From: Elephas maximus indicus
Taxonomy: Eukaryota > Chordata > Mammalia > Proboscidea > Elephantidae
Assembly: GCF_024166365.1 (NCBI RefSeq)
Contig: NC_064842.1
Span: forward strand, 11,813,001 to 11,877,000
Reading direction: 5' to 3'
Length of the DNA stretch: 64,000 nucleotides
The notes below the pieces were generated by a model that ran no database searches, had not been told where the DNA came from, and saw only the letters and a list, made by a program, of their open reading frames with translations. Positions 10,676-21,324 of this stretch are shown piece after piece; the first letter of the stretch is position 1, and each line of letters opens with the position of its first letter. A program made the translations under genes and the position numbers.

Positions 10676-11038
10676 CAGTGGTTCTTAATATATGGTCCCC
10701 AGACCAACATCATCATCATCACCTGGGAACTTGTTATAAATGCAAATTCTCCGCCCCCACCTCAGACCTACAGTATAGGAACTGTAGGGGTGAAGCCCAT
10801 CAAGATGTGTTTTATCAAGTCCTCCAGGTGTGTCAGAGCCCTGGCGGTGCAGTGGTTAAGAGCTTAGCTGCTAACCAAATTGTTGGCAGTACGAATCCAC
10901 CAGCTGCTCCTTGGAAACCCTATGGGGCAGTTATACTCTGGCTTATAGGGTTGCTATGAGTCAGAATTAACTTGGTGGCAACTGTTTTGAGTTTGGGTCC
11001 AGGTGTGTCTGATGACTGTGAAGTTTGAAATCCACCAG
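10676..11038 (+). mobile_element. MER5A hAT-Charlie MITE, split by a SINE
   Basis: Starts CAGTGGTTCTTAATATATGG, continues with ATCACCTGGGAACTTGTTA and CTACAGTATAGGAACTG, and ends with a degraded AAGTTTGAAATCCACCAG, matching the roughly 190-bp MER5A layout. An AfroSINE splits it with a 12-bp duplication of its own sequence. Confidence 0.85.
10835..10997 (+). mobile_element. AfroSINE with perfect 12-bp target duplication
   Basis: Bounded by TCCAGGTGTGTC at 10823-10834 and again at 10998-11009. The head reads AGAGCCCTGGCGGTGCAGTGG and the tail TATGAGTCAGAATTAACTTG. This is the clearest short-form insertion in the window and defines the element's edges. Confidence 0.95.
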
Positions 11039-11309
11039 AGTAGTGGGTAGAGCACAAACCTAGTGGTTAGACACAACCAATTGGAATCCCAGCTCCACCA
11101 CTTACAAGGTGAATAACTTTGCAGTAAGAAGAAAGGGAACAACTTTCTATCAACTTGTGAACATGTGGAAGAGCCCACCAAGCTCCAAGTGCTCCTGGTA
11201 AGTCTCCCACCAGAACACTCTCAGCTGCCTAAGAGACCATCAGGTTTCTTCCAGTCATGCCCAATATATATACTTCACTCAGTCACCACATGAGACCAAG
11301 ACCAGAGGT
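11039..11309. other. Unassigned stretch
   Basis: Nothing recognisable; may include the edge of the L2 that follows. Confidence 0.4.
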
Positions 11310-11519
11310 CATCTCTCTCATTTATGGCCTCACATCCCCCTATGACCCCTATGACTCCATACATCACCATATCTGGCCACACTGCCCTCCCTCCTCAACT
11401 CCCAGATCTTTCCATTGGACCTTCTGAAACTCATGGTCAATCATTAGCAACATCTCCTATATGTTCAACACCTACTCCTACCCTATCTGAAAGCCTACTC
11501 TACCTTTGAGGTCACTCAA

Positions 11520-11740
11520 AAAAAAAAGGAAAAGGAAGAACAGTTGCCATCAAGTCAACCCAACTTACAGTGATCCTGTGAGTTTTATAGTAGGACTGTA
11601 CTCCATAGGGTTTTCAATGGCTTATTTTTCAGAAGTAGGTTCCCAGCCTTTCTTCCAAGCCACCTCTTGGTGGACTCCAACCCTCAACCTTTTGGTTAGT
11701 AACCAAGCACGCTAACCATTTGCACCACCCAGGGACTCCA
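11520..11740 (-). mobile_element. AfroSINE, long-core variant, with TSD
   Basis: Flanked by AGGTCACTCAA (11509-11519) and AGGTGACTCAA (11741-11751). It starts with the complement of an A-rich tail, and its core includes AATGGCTTATTTTTCAGAAG. Confidence 0.93.
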
Positions 11741-11926
11741 AGGTGACTCAAGTGGTGGCTATTTCTCTCCCGTGTCCCTTTTAATGCTGTGCCGGGGCAG
11801 AGCTAGGTATCCTTGTTCCTCATCATTGCTTTCCGGCAGTAGTTCCCTCTCCTACCTAAAACTCTCGCCTGCTTCGACACTCAGGCCATGAGACCTACTG
11901 TTAACACCCATTGTCGGAGTCATCTA

Positions 11927-12115
11927 CAGAGGTGCTTCTCAGACTTCAGTATGCATGAGACTTTCCTGAAGCTCCTGTTAAAATGCAGATTCGGCTTCAG
12001 TAGATCTGGGAGGAGGCCAGATTCTTCATTTCTAACCAGCTCCCTGGTGATACAGATGCTGCTATTCTGGGACCACCCCTTGAAGCAAAGACCTACAGGT
12101 CTCTGAATCACTCTC
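11927..12115. repeat. MER5-like hAT MITE
   Basis: AGGTGCTTCTCAGACTTCAG, AAAATGCAGATTC, TTCTAACCAGCTCCCTGGTG and TGGGACCACCCCTTGAAGC fit a MER5-type element lying inside the L2. Confidence 0.6.
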
Positions 12116-12578
12116 CTTTATTTCTTGGTAATGTTATTATCTGGGTAACTGTCTTCAACTCTAATATTGCTCCTGACATCATTCTTAGTTATTTTAACGT
12201 ATATGTAAACACTTCTTCTAAAACCCTAGCCTCTCAATTTTGTTGGTTTGTTTCATCTTTAATCTTCCACCCCACCTGCCCTATCACCTCCCTTGGTTAT
12301 ACCACAAACCTTGTCATTAGCAGTAACTACCGCTCCTCCATGATCTTCATTTCATGCATCCTACGCTCAGTATATCTGCTCACTCCCACTATTACTCTGA
12401 CACAAAAGTGCTACGACCCCTTTGAGAACTCGTGCCATCCTTCTTGTCTCCTGCTTACCTCATCTGTTTATCCCCCTCCTCAACCTGCAGTTAGATTCTA
12501 TGACTGACCATTTTAATCACTCCCTGAATACACCCTCAGCTCTCTGTCCTTCTTTCCCTAATTCTCCTCACCTGGCAA

Positions 12579-12724
12579 AAGCTCAAACTCATAGTGACCT
12601 TATAAGACAGAGTAGAACTGCCCCATAGTTTCCAAGGCTATACGGTCGTTATGGGAGCAGACTGCCACATCTTTCTCCCGACAGTGCAGCTGAGCACTTT
12701 AACCACTGTGCCACCAGGGCTCCT
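12579..12724 (-). mobile_element. AfroSINE, TTTCTCCC-insert variant, internally deleted
   Basis: Contains AACTCATAGTGACC, AGAGTAGAACTGCCCCATAG, CCACATCTTTCTCCCGACAG and the head end GTGCCACCAGGGCTCC. The segment between CAGCTGG and the B box is missing compared with other copies. Confidence 0.88.
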
Positions 12725-13383
12725 ACATTTCACACCTTCTACTCCTCTTTAATCTCCTTCTCCTTCCTGCTGTCCATTGAAAACCCGATGAAGTAGTTCT
12801 GCTCTGTAACACACGTGTCACCATGAGTCAAAATCAACTCTCTAATCCCCATGTCTTCCCAGCTCATCAGTCAGGTGATATTCTTGCCTCTTATTTTATT
12901 GAGAAAACAGAAGCAATCAGAATAGAATTTCAGGAACTTTCCCCTACAGTATCTACCCACCTACCTGCATCTGTGCCGTATATTCTATTTCCCCTTTGTT
13001 ACAATGAATTCACTTTCTCTCCATTTCTTGGCAAAAATCAGCTCCTCTCCTTGTGCACTAGATCCTGGTCCTTCTTGCCTACGCAAGGGCATTGTTTCAG
13101 CAAACTTCCCTTCTTGCTTCTGCATCAGCAAGACCTCCCTGTCCCTCAGTAATTCCCAAGGGCACACGAACTTACTTCCCATCGTAAAGATGAAAGCAAA
13201 ACAAACAAAAATCTCCTTTTTGACACCCACAAGCCCTTCCAGTCACCACCCATTTTTCTGCTCTGCTTTACAAGAAATAAAACTCTTGAAAACGTTGTCT
13301 GCACTCATCTCCAATTCTGCCTCTCTTGTTCTTACGTTTTCTTTTGTTTGTTTCCCTGGAGATGTGTGTTCACGTAGAGTCTG

Positions 13384-13587
13384 AACTGGTTGCCATCGAG
13401 GCAGCTCTGACCTACGGCAACCCGATGTGTGTCCGAGTAGAACTGTGCCTGATGGGGTTTTCAGTGGCTGATTTTTCAGAAGCAGATCACCAGGCCTTTC
13501 TTCTGAGGCTCCCCTGGGTGGACTCGAACCTCCAGCCTTTCGGTTAGCAGCTGAGCGTGTTAACTCTTTGCATCACCCAGGGACTCC
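13384..13587 (-). mobile_element. AfroSINE, long-core variant
   Basis: Reads TGGTTGCCATCGAGGCAGC, GTGTCCGAGTAGAACTGTG, CAGTGGCTGATTTTTCAGAA, then GGACTCGAACCTCCAGCC (B box complement) and CACCCAGGGACTCC. It is the best preserved copy of this subfamily here. Confidence 0.93.
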
Positions 13588-13887
13588 TTACATAGAGAAG
13601 GTGTCTGAAATGCCTAAATACGGTTTAAAGAAGAAATATGAAGCCAGGACTACTTGAGGTCTCCAATGAGAAACCTAACAGACATTTTAGATCTAACACG
13701 CCCAAAATACGACCTTTAATTTTGCCCCTGAAATATCTTCGTCCCACGTTCTTCTCCATTTCAGTAAATAGCAATTCCAACCTTCACATTGCTCAGGTTA
13801 AAAATCTTGGAGGCATCATTAATTCCTATGTTTCTCTCAAATTTAACACCCAATCTATTAGCAAACACTGTAGCCTAGCATCAAAAT

Positions 13888-14054
13888 GGGGCCTTGGTAG
13901 CACAGTGGTTAAAGAGCTCAGCTGCTAACCCAAAGGTCAGCAGTTCAAATCCACCACCTGCTCCTTGGGAACCCTATGGGGGCAGTTCTATTCTGTCCTA
14001 TAGGGTTGCTATGAGTTAGACTAGACTTGATGGCAGTGGATTTGTTTTGGTTTA
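13888..14054 (+). mobile_element. AfroSINE, short form
   Basis: Head GGCCTTGGTAGCACAGTGG, B box GCAGTTCAAATCCACC and tail TATGAGTTAGACTAGACTTG. Confidence 0.92.
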
Positions 14055-14250
14055 ACACCAAATTTATCTAGAATCTAACCACTTCTCACCACTCCCACCT
14101 CTACCATTTTAGTCTAAACCTCCACATGGAAGCCCAAGTTATCATCTAAAAATACAGATTGAATCATGTTACTCCTGTGCTCCAAACACCTCATCCCATT
14201 TCTGGATAAAATCCAGAGTCCTCCCCATGGCCTTCAAAGCCCTACATAAA

Positions 14251-14418
14251 CCAGGACCCTGTTACTTCTCAAATCTCATCACTCTCCCTTTCCCCCTCCA
14301 TTCTGCCCATTGGCCTCTGTGCTGTCCTCATAAGCCAGGACCTTGTTACCTCTCAAATCGCATCACTCTCCCCTTCCCCCTCCATTCTGCCCACTGGCCT
14401 CCATGCTGTCCTCATAAG
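14251..14418 (+). repeat. 84-bp tandem duplication inside the L2
   Basis: CCAGGACC begins at 14251 and again at 14335, and both units end in GCTGTCCTCATAAG. Copies are the same length and differ at a handful of sites. The unit is an L2 segment present once in other L2s, so the duplication arose after the L2 inserted. Confidence 0.9.
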
Positions 14419-14692
14419 CACCAAGCAGACTCCTGCCTCAGGGCCATTTCATTTGCTTTTCCTTTTGCTTGGAACTCTGTTCCTTCAAATACCCACATGG
14501 CCCAGTCTCTTATTTCCTGCAGCTCTCTGTCCAGGTGACTTGTTTAAAACACCTTTCCTGAAAGGCCAATCTCAAAGAAGTATCCCCATCATTCTTTATT
14601 CCCTTATCCTGATTTAATCTCTTTCATTCATTTATATATTTGTTTATTTTTTTATTTTCCCCCATATAGAATATAAGGTGAATAGTATCATA

Positions 14693-14860
14693 AAAAAAGA
14701 AAAAAACCAAAACTGTTGACGTCTAGTCGATTTCAACTCCTAGCGACCTTACAGGACAGAGTAGAACTGCCCCATAGGGTTTCCAAGGAGCGCCTGGTGG
14801 ATTCGAACTGCCAACCTTTTGGTTAGCAGCCACCTTAACCACTAGGCCACCAGTGTTTCC
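14693..14860 (-). mobile_element. AfroSINE, short form, with TSD
   Basis: Flanked by AATAGTATCATA (14681-14692) and AATAGAATCATA (14861-14872). Well preserved, with TGGATTCGAACTGCCAACC (B box complement). It splits the L2 3' end. Confidence 0.95.
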
Positions 14861-15070
14861 AATAGAATCATAAGCATATAATATCTTTAGTTTCCACTGC
14901 TCTATCCCCAGCAGCTAGAGTTTTGCATAGAATATAATACGTACTCCATAAATACTTGTTTGATGAAGGAATGTGCTGGAAACTCTCCTTCAGACTGTAT
15001 TCTTCATCGCTAACCTGCCTACACTGCCTGCCCAAAATTTCTTGATTTCTCCAAATCTATACAGTAGGTG

Positions 15071-15214
15071 GAAATACTGGTGGTATAACCAAAAGGTTGA
15101 CAGTTTGAATCCACCAGGTGCTCCTTGGAAAATCTATGAGGCCGTTCTACTCTGTCCTATAGGGTCACTATGATTCAAAATCGACTCAACGGCCGCAGGT
15201 TTGGGCTTTGGTTT
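15071..15214 (+). mobile_element. AfroSINE lacking part of the tRNA-like head
   Basis: Runs from ACTGGTGGTATAACCAAAAG into GACAGTTTGAATCCACC and the normal body and tail. About 22 bases between the A box and AACCAAAAGG are missing. Confidence 0.88.
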
Positions 15215-16166
15215 ACACAGTGGACATAAGACCTGTTTCATAAGTGAAACTATGTAAACACTTAGCCCAGCATCTAATACATGTTAGGGTTTCAAATATC
15301 TTAATGTTCTTCCCTCCTCCCTTCCTTTCTTTTTTCTAGTGCAGAGAATGACCGTATGTCTAATTTTCCTGGATCAGTCCTAATTTACACCTCTTGTCCT
15401 GGTGTGATTCTTAACACTGCCTCCTTTTACTATCAAAATGTCAAGTTTAGAATGACTAATGATACAGTGGTTATCCTATTATTAGTTCAATTGCCCCTGA
15501 TGTGTCTATTTAAGCTCATTTAGAGATGATGGCTTTGTACTGGGAAGTCATGGATATTTTCACCAGAGCTAGTTCTTAGATGTAGTGACATATAAAATTC
15601 ATTTGACCTGCCTGCCCACTGCGCTTTTGTGAATAAAATATGTAAAGATGCTGAACTTCTAGACATACGGAAAAAGATGTTATTAATACTTTACAGAACG
15701 ATATTAGAAAGGAGTGGTCTTTGAGTCACGGTTGAAATCTCAGTTACGACATTTTCTAGATTGATGTCTAGAAAAGTCATGAGAGCTTCCTCACCTGTAA
15801 ACTGAGTCAGAATTATCTAGCCTGCTGCCCTCTGCTGGGACATGAAACACATCGGGTCAGATAACACATGTGAAGACTCTGTAAACTCATTACAGCTACT
15901 TGGCTCCCCAAGGAAATTTTGTTTGATGCCCACCAACAAAGCAATCTTCCCAGATTTCTTTGGGAGTGTTGTTGCCCCACCCATCACCGAACTCTGAAAG
16001 ACCCAGGTGGTGGGAAAGAGAGGGAGAGGGCTTGGCTTTCACTTCTTGTTAAGAAAATATGCTGTAGTTGGAGCCCTGAGAAAGCGATGAGACAAGGGTC
16101 CACAACATGCTCTTCCTTTGCAAACCTATATTCTCCAAGGTGTCAAGTCAACCTTCAGGGGAGAAT
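15215..16166. other. Unassigned, mostly unique sequence
   Basis: No gene or repeat supported. Confidence 0.5.
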
Positions 16167-16322
16167 TGTAACCTGTTGCAATCGAGTCAATTCCAACTCA
16201 TGGTGACCCTATAGGACATAGTAGAGCTGCCCCTTAGGGCTTCCAAGGAGTCACCAGTAGATTCCAACTGCCAACCTTTTGGTTAGCAGCCAAGCTCTCA
16301 ACCACTGCACCGCCAGGGCTCT
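16167..16322 (-). mobile_element. AfroSINE, short form
   Basis: CTGTTGCAATCGAGTCAATT starts the copy and CACCGCCAGGGCTCTGAG ends it. Similar flanks GGAGAATTGT and GGAGAACTGT suggest the target duplication. Confidence 0.92.
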
Positions 16323-16557
16323 GAGGAGAACTGTGGGAGTGGAATAATTCTACTGTCTCTCCCTCTGCTAGTGATGACCAGCTTTCTTGGAACAGCTCTG
16401 AATTGGCTGTTCTCAGGGAAGGAACCACCTTCAACGACAGCAGAGATGAGGGTGCCAAGATAGGGGTTGTTTTGAGTGCATGGAATGGGGATGCCTGCCT
16501 GGTGAATCTGGGGGTTATGAGAGGAATATGATGAGGGGATATTTGGAAGACAGCTAT
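16323..16557. other. Unassigned stretch before RTE
   Basis: Nothing recognisable except that the last bases (GGAAGACAGCTATCCAGCC) already read like RTE. Confidence 0.4.
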
Positions 16558-16870
16558 CCAGCCACCTGACTGGAAGAGATCCATATTTGTGCCCGTTCCA
16601 AAGAAAGGTGATCAAACAGATTATAGAAATTATCAACATTGCTGATGTCAGATGGATCTTTGCTGAAAGTATAAAATACCAGAAAGATATTTACCTGTGT
16701 TTTATTAACTGTGTAAAAGCATTCAACTGTGTGGATCATAGCAAATTATGGATAATATTATGGTGAGAATTCCAGAGTCAATTATGCTCATGTAAAACCT
16801 GTACACAGACAAAGGGGCAGTCGTATGAGCAGAACGAGAGGATGCTGCGTGGTTTAAAATCAGGAAAGTT

Positions 16871-17359
16871 GTGTGTCAGGGTTGTATCATTTCACCATAT
16901 TTATTTAATCTGTACTCTGAGCAAATAATCCAAGAAACTGGACTCTATGAGGAGCATGGCATCCAGATTGGAAGAAGACTCATCAACAACCTACAATATG
17001 CAGATGACATAAGCTTGCTTGATGAAAGCAAAGAGGACTTGAAGCACTTACTGATGCCCATCAAAGACTACAGCCTTCAGTATGGATTACACCTCAACCT
17101 AGAGAAAACAAAAATCCTCACAACTGGACCATTAAGAAACATTATGATAAATGGAGGCAAGATTGAAGCTTTCAAGGATTTCATTTTACTTGAATCCACG
17201 ATCAACGCCCATGGAAACAGCTGTCAAGAAATCAGACAACGTATTGCATTGTGCAAATCTGCTGCAAAAGACCTCTTGAAATTGTTAAAAAGCAAAGAGG
17301 TCACTTTGAAGACTAAGGTTCACTTGACCAAAGCCATGGTATTTTCAATCTTCTCATAA
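16871..17359 (+). pseudogene. RTE reverse transcriptase, partial open frame
   Basis: This 162-codon frame is the longest surviving piece of RTE ORF2. It covers the palm of the reverse transcriptase: CQGCIISPYLFNLYSEQI at residues 2-19, and the catalytic LQYADD at 41-46, whose two aspartates (DNA 16997-17008) are intact. The following residues, including YGLHLNLEKTKILTTG, match the RTE thumb region. In a living element this enzyme copies LINE RNA at a nicked genomic target. Here the methionine is internal, the endonuclease and N-terminal half are absent, and the frame ends at an early stop, so it is not functional. The ORF corresponds to the YADD motif expected of RTE-clade LINEs. Confidence 0.9.
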
Positions 17360-17581
17360 GCATGCGAAACCTGGACAATGAATAAGAAAAACCGAAGAAT
17401 TGAAGCCTTTGAATTATGAATTAAGAATATACCATGGACTGCCAGGAGAATGAACATATCTATCTTGGAGGAAGTACAGCCAGAATCCCCTTAAAACTGA
17501 GGATGGCGAGACTTCATCTACTCTGGACATGTTATCAGGAGGGACTGTTCTTGGAGAAGTACATCATGCCTGGTAAAGCAG

Positions 17582-17750
17582 CAAAACCAAAACCAAACCC
17601 ATTGCTGTTGAGTTGATTCTGACTCATAGCAACCCTATAGGACAGAGTAGAACTGCCCGAGAGGGTTTCCAAGGAGCACCTGATGGGTTTGAACTGCCAA
17701 CTTTTGGTTAGCAGCCACAGTTCTTAACCACTGCACCACGAGGGTTTCCT
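17582..17750 (-). mobile_element. AfroSINE, short form, nested in RTE, with TSD
   Basis: Flanked by TGGTAAAGCAG (17571-17581) and TGGTAAAGTAG (17751-17761), which is RTE sequence. The SINE is therefore younger than this RTE copy. Confidence 0.95.
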
Positions 17751-17945
17751 TGGTAAAGTAGAGGGGCAGTAAAAAAGAGGAAGACCCTCAATGAGATGGA
17801 TTGACTCAATGGTTGCCACAATGGGCTCAAACATAGCTGTGATTGTGAGGGTGGATCAGGACCAGGCAATGTTTCCTTCTGCTGTACATGGGGTTGCTAT
17901 GAGTCAGAGCCAACTTAATGGCACCTAACAACAACAACAACATTC

Positions 17946-18299
17946 TTGAGGGCTCCAAACCCCTGCCCCAATTTCATGCCTTCATCACTCCTGCCTCTCA
18001 TATTCCCCCTACCCCACACCCCTACCAACATACAGAGAAAAGCTAGGAGATTCAATGCTGATTGTTAACCTCTTGTAAAGCCTGCTGACTCTGAGAAAAT
18101 GCTTTGGCTGAATACAGGGAATAAGTTTCTATCAAGCAGAGCTTTTCGAAGATGAAAAATCTGTCTTTGGAAGGGATTAGGTTTCCTTTCACTGGAAGTG
18201 TTTAAAGTGGAGACAGCCAGCCTCTTCATGGGTTGCCATGAGGAAAATTCAAGGCACTGAAGTGGATTGGATTCTTAACAACCTGTGCAATCAAGAGCT
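17946..18299. other. Unassigned stretch
   Basis: No gene or repeat is recognised in these 354 bases. Confidence 0.45.
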
Positions 18300-19615
18300 A
18301 AAACCATTAAACTTTTAGATGAAAACAGGAAAAAATATTTGTGAATTAGGCAAAAATTTCTTAACTGGAGAGAGGAAAAAATCACCAATTATAAAAGAAA
18401 AAATTGATAAAAATGGACTCCACCGTGGTTTAAAATTTTTTCTCTTCAAAACATAGTTGAGAATATAAAAAGGCAATCCACGGACTGGGAGAAAATTTTT
18501 ATAGAACATAACCAAAACGGGCTTATATTCAGAATTTATAAAGAATGTTTACACCTGCATAATAAGAAGACAAATAACCCAATAAAAATGTGAAAATACT
18601 TTGAACAGACACTTTACAAAAGATAAATGAATAGCTAATAAGCATATGAAAAGATGCTCAACATCAGTAGTCATCAGAGAACTAAAAATTAAAACTGCAA
18701 TGAGTTATCAGTACAAAATCCACTAGAATGGTTGAAATTTAAAAGGCTGATAATACAAGTGTTGACAAGGATATGGAGCAAATGGAGGTCTCATATACGG
18801 CTGGTGGGAATGCAAAGTGTTAGGGCCACTTTGGAAATCACGTGTTAAAAAGCTAAATGTACACTACGATATGACCCAGCAACTCTACCCCCAGATATTT
18901 ACCTGAGAAAAAAAAACATGTCCAAAGATGACTATGTGCATATTTACAACAACTTGTTTATAATAACCTCGAACAGGAAGGAACTCAATGTTCGTGCCCT
19001 GAAGAATGAATTTGATTTTTTTAATTTTGGCACGTTCATACTGTGGAACACGACATGGCAACAGAAAGAAAAATAACAATACAAGCAACAACATGGAAGA
19101 ATCTCAGAAACATGATGCTAAGCAAAAGAAAGCCAACACAGATGACTATGTAAGCTATGATTCTACTTATATAAATTTACAAAAAAGGCAAAACAATACT
19201 GACAGAAAGATCAGTGGCATCCTAGGGCCAGGGATGGGGGAAGAGATTGACTGCAAGGGGAATCAAAAGGACTTTCAGGAGTGAGGAAAATAGTCTATAT
19301 CTTGATTGTGGTGGTGGTTACAAAGTTGCATGCAATTCCAAAATTCATCAAATCACATACTTAACAGGGTTGTTTTTTTTTTCTTTACTTTTATTCTATG
19401 GAAAAAATAACTTGTTGTGTTGAGTCAGTTCCAACTCATAGTGACCTCATAGGACAGAGTAGAACTTCCCCGTAGGGTTTCCAAGGCTGTAATCTTTATG
19501 GGAGCTTTCTACTGCAGAGCAGCTGGTGGGTTCAAACTGTTGACCTTTTGGTTAGCAGCCAAGCACTGACCATTGTGCAACCAGGGCTCCTTATGTAAGT
19601 AATACCTTAATAAAA
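18300..19615 (+). mobile_element. L1M LINE 3' portion
   Basis: The sequence follows the end of L1 ORF2 and the 3' UTR of old mammalian L1: GGCAATCCACGGACTGGGAG, AAAAGATGCTCAACATCAGT, ATATGACCCAGCAACTCTAC, ATTTACAACAACTTGTTTAT and finally TCTATATCTTGATTGTGGTG. A SINE splits the tail at 19404-19592, after which TAATACCTTAATAAAAAG ends the element. Frames are broken. Confidence 0.88.
19404..19592 (-). mobile_element. AfroSINE, longer-insert variant
   Basis: GTTGTGTTGAGTCAGTTCC, then AGGCTGTAATCTTTATGGGA and the head end CAACCAGGGCTCC. It sits inside the L1M 3' tail. Confidence 0.92.
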
Positions 19616-19904
19616 AGTTAACAACAACAAACCCTGCCAAATCAATGCCAGAGAGGAACACAGGTGGTAAAGAAGCTTATGGGTAAATGTTGGCCAGGAC
19701 AGCCTCTCTTCAGAAGTCACATTCCCAAGACTGGGCCACATGTCCTGCTGCTTCCACCCCAGTTTTGGAAGTTAGTTTGAACATGAACAACAGCAGCAAA
19801 GATTCCAAACTCCAAATTATTCAGAAGAAATGATCATTTAAGACCTGGTCAAAGGTAGTTCCTGATTTATTATTATTATTAATTCTAGCTACTTATTTTT
19901 TCTA
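19616..19904. other. Unassigned stretch
   Basis: Nothing recognisable apart from AT-rich sequence next to the RTE 5' edge. Confidence 0.4.
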
Positions 19905-20312
19905 AAGCTGGACAATGAATAAGAAAGACCAAAGAAGGATTGGTGTCTTTGAATTATCATGTTGGTAAAGGATATTGAATATCATGGACTGTCAGAAGAA
20001 CAAACAAATTTGTCTTGGAAGAAGTACAACCAGAATGCTCCTTAGAAGCAAGGATGGCAAGACTGGGTCTCACGTATGTTGGACATGTTGTCAGGAGGAA
20101 CTAGTGTGGGAGAAGGATATTGTGCTTGATAAAATAGAGAGTCAGCAAAAACAGAGGAAGACCCTCAACAAGATGGATTGATACAGTGGCTGCAACAAGG
20201 GGCTTGAACATAGCAATGTTTGTGAGGATGGCAAAGGACTGGACAGTGTTTGTTCTATTTTACATAGGTTCGCTATGAGTCAGAACTGACTCAAGGGCAC
20301 CTAAAAACAAAA
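19905..20312 (+). mobile_element. RTE LINE 3' fragment
   Basis: Starts within the C-terminal coding region (AAGCTGGACAATGAATAAG), passes through GAAGAAGTACAACCAGAATG, TTAGAAGCAAGGATGGCAAG and ACAGAGGAAGACCCTCAACA, and ends GCTATGAGTCAGAACTGACT, GGCACCTAAAAACAAA. Confidence 0.92.
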
Positions 20313-20759
20313 TCTTTTCTGAATGATTCTGGCCCCAGCTCTATAGGTGTGGGAGACCTTAATTCAGAATATTTGATTAAGTGCTATTGTCCTCCACATT
20401 GAAAGAAGGAATGATTGATGGAAACGTTAGTTAAGTATCAATCAAAGAGATTTAAACCACCCAAAGTCATTTATTGGTGCTGAGTAAATATTTGGTAGAA
20501 TTGATATTTGGAGACATAGATCCTAGACCCAGCATTACAATAGAGAGTGGTAAGCAGGGAAAAAGAGAAACTCCCACTCAAGATAAGCCTATGGTCAAAA
20601 ACTCCAAATTACACACACACACACACACAAAATAACTAACACTAAGCAAGATAATTAATGAAATCATGTGCAATTAAGTAAAAATAATAAAGCAATCTAA
20701 AAATAAATGTAAAATAAATACACTTGGGCAGCCAGGTACACGTAAAAAAACAGATAAAT
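20313..20759. other. Unassigned AT-rich stretch with (CA)n at 20611-20629
   Basis: A short CA microsatellite lies at 20611-20629. The AT-rich sequence to the right may already be degenerate L1. Confidence 0.45.
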
Positions 20760-21180
20760 ATGGAAAATAATTTTAAAACTGAAATAGAAAAACACAGCCT
20801 TTGAAATTAAAGTGCAAAATGTGGCACAAACTCTAGGTCAGCTACAGTTAAAGAGAGAATTAACTGAAAGATAAGACTGAAGAATTCACCCAGCACATCA
20901 TTCAGGGAGACTAAGGAACAAAAAGAAAAAAATGAAAAAGGGAACTTAATAAACATCAATACTAGAATGAGAGTCTCTAAAATACACCTAAGGTGAGTTT
21001 TGGATGAAGAGAACAGCATGAATGGCAGGAAGCAATATTCAAAGAGATACAGGCTAGGAATTTTCTGCAATTGAGAAAATACATGGGGCTATCTGGTTGA
21101 AAGAACACACCAAACATCTTAAAGGGCTGAAAAGAAATAACGGTCAACCCTGAATTCTACGCCCAGTGGCAATGCCTTAA
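20760..21180 (+). repeat. L1/HAL1 ORF1-region fragment
   Basis: The order AGAAAAACACAGCCTTTGAA, GAAGAATTCACCCAGCAC, ATTCAAAGAGATACAGGCTA, GGAATTTTCTGCAATTGA and CAACCCTGAATTCTACGCCC parallels ORF1 of old L1/HAL1 elements, with an internal deletion. No usable frame survives. Confidence 0.6.
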
Positions 21181-21324
21181 TATTTAAATAGTGATAATTA
21201 AAAACATTGGTTTAATATTTGTAAAAAATTGTATCTAATATAATTTATTATATACACAGTCACTAAGTAATAAAAGTAGAAAAATATGAACTGAAAATAC
21301 AAAAAATTTGTTACAGTAGTTTTC
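21181..21324. other. AT-rich unassigned stretch
   Basis: Nothing recognisable. Confidence 0.35.

Larger units (their letters stand above)
11310..14967 (+). repeat. Long L2 (CR1-clade) LINE remnant with many nested insertions
   Basis: Segments in L2 order run from ORF2-derived sequence (TATTTTATTGAGAAAACAGA, CCACCTACCTGCATCTGTG, TTACAAGAAATAAAACTCTT), through AAATCTTGGAGGCATCATTA and CCTTCAAAGCCCTACAT, to the 3' UTR (CTGCCTCAGGGCCATTTC) and the end (TATCCCCAGCAGCTAGAG, 14907-14965). Five AfroSINEs and one MER5-like piece interrupt it. The reading frame is destroyed. About 2.6 kb of true L2 is present, long for such an ancient family. Confidence 0.7.
16558..17945 (+). mobile_element. RTE/Bov-B-like LINE, 5'-truncated, with nested SINE
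   Basis: The copy starts in the reverse-transcriptase coding region (TGACTGGAAGAGATCCATAT) and runs to the 3' end, GCTATGAGTCAGAGCC then GGCACCTAACAACAACAACA. Near 16636 the sequence jumps from GAAATTATC to CATTGCTGATGTCAG; the corresponding interval of the minus-strand copy at 31493-33623 is longer, so roughly 170 bases are deleted. Stops and frameshifts break the frame before 16871. A SINE splits the 3' part at 17582-17750. Confidence 0.92.

Noticed and set aside
16871-17359. Active RTE reverse transcriptase
   Set aside because: The YADD motif is intact, but the endonuclease and N-terminal half are missing, an internal deletion is present and the frame is closed on both sides by stops or frameshifts.
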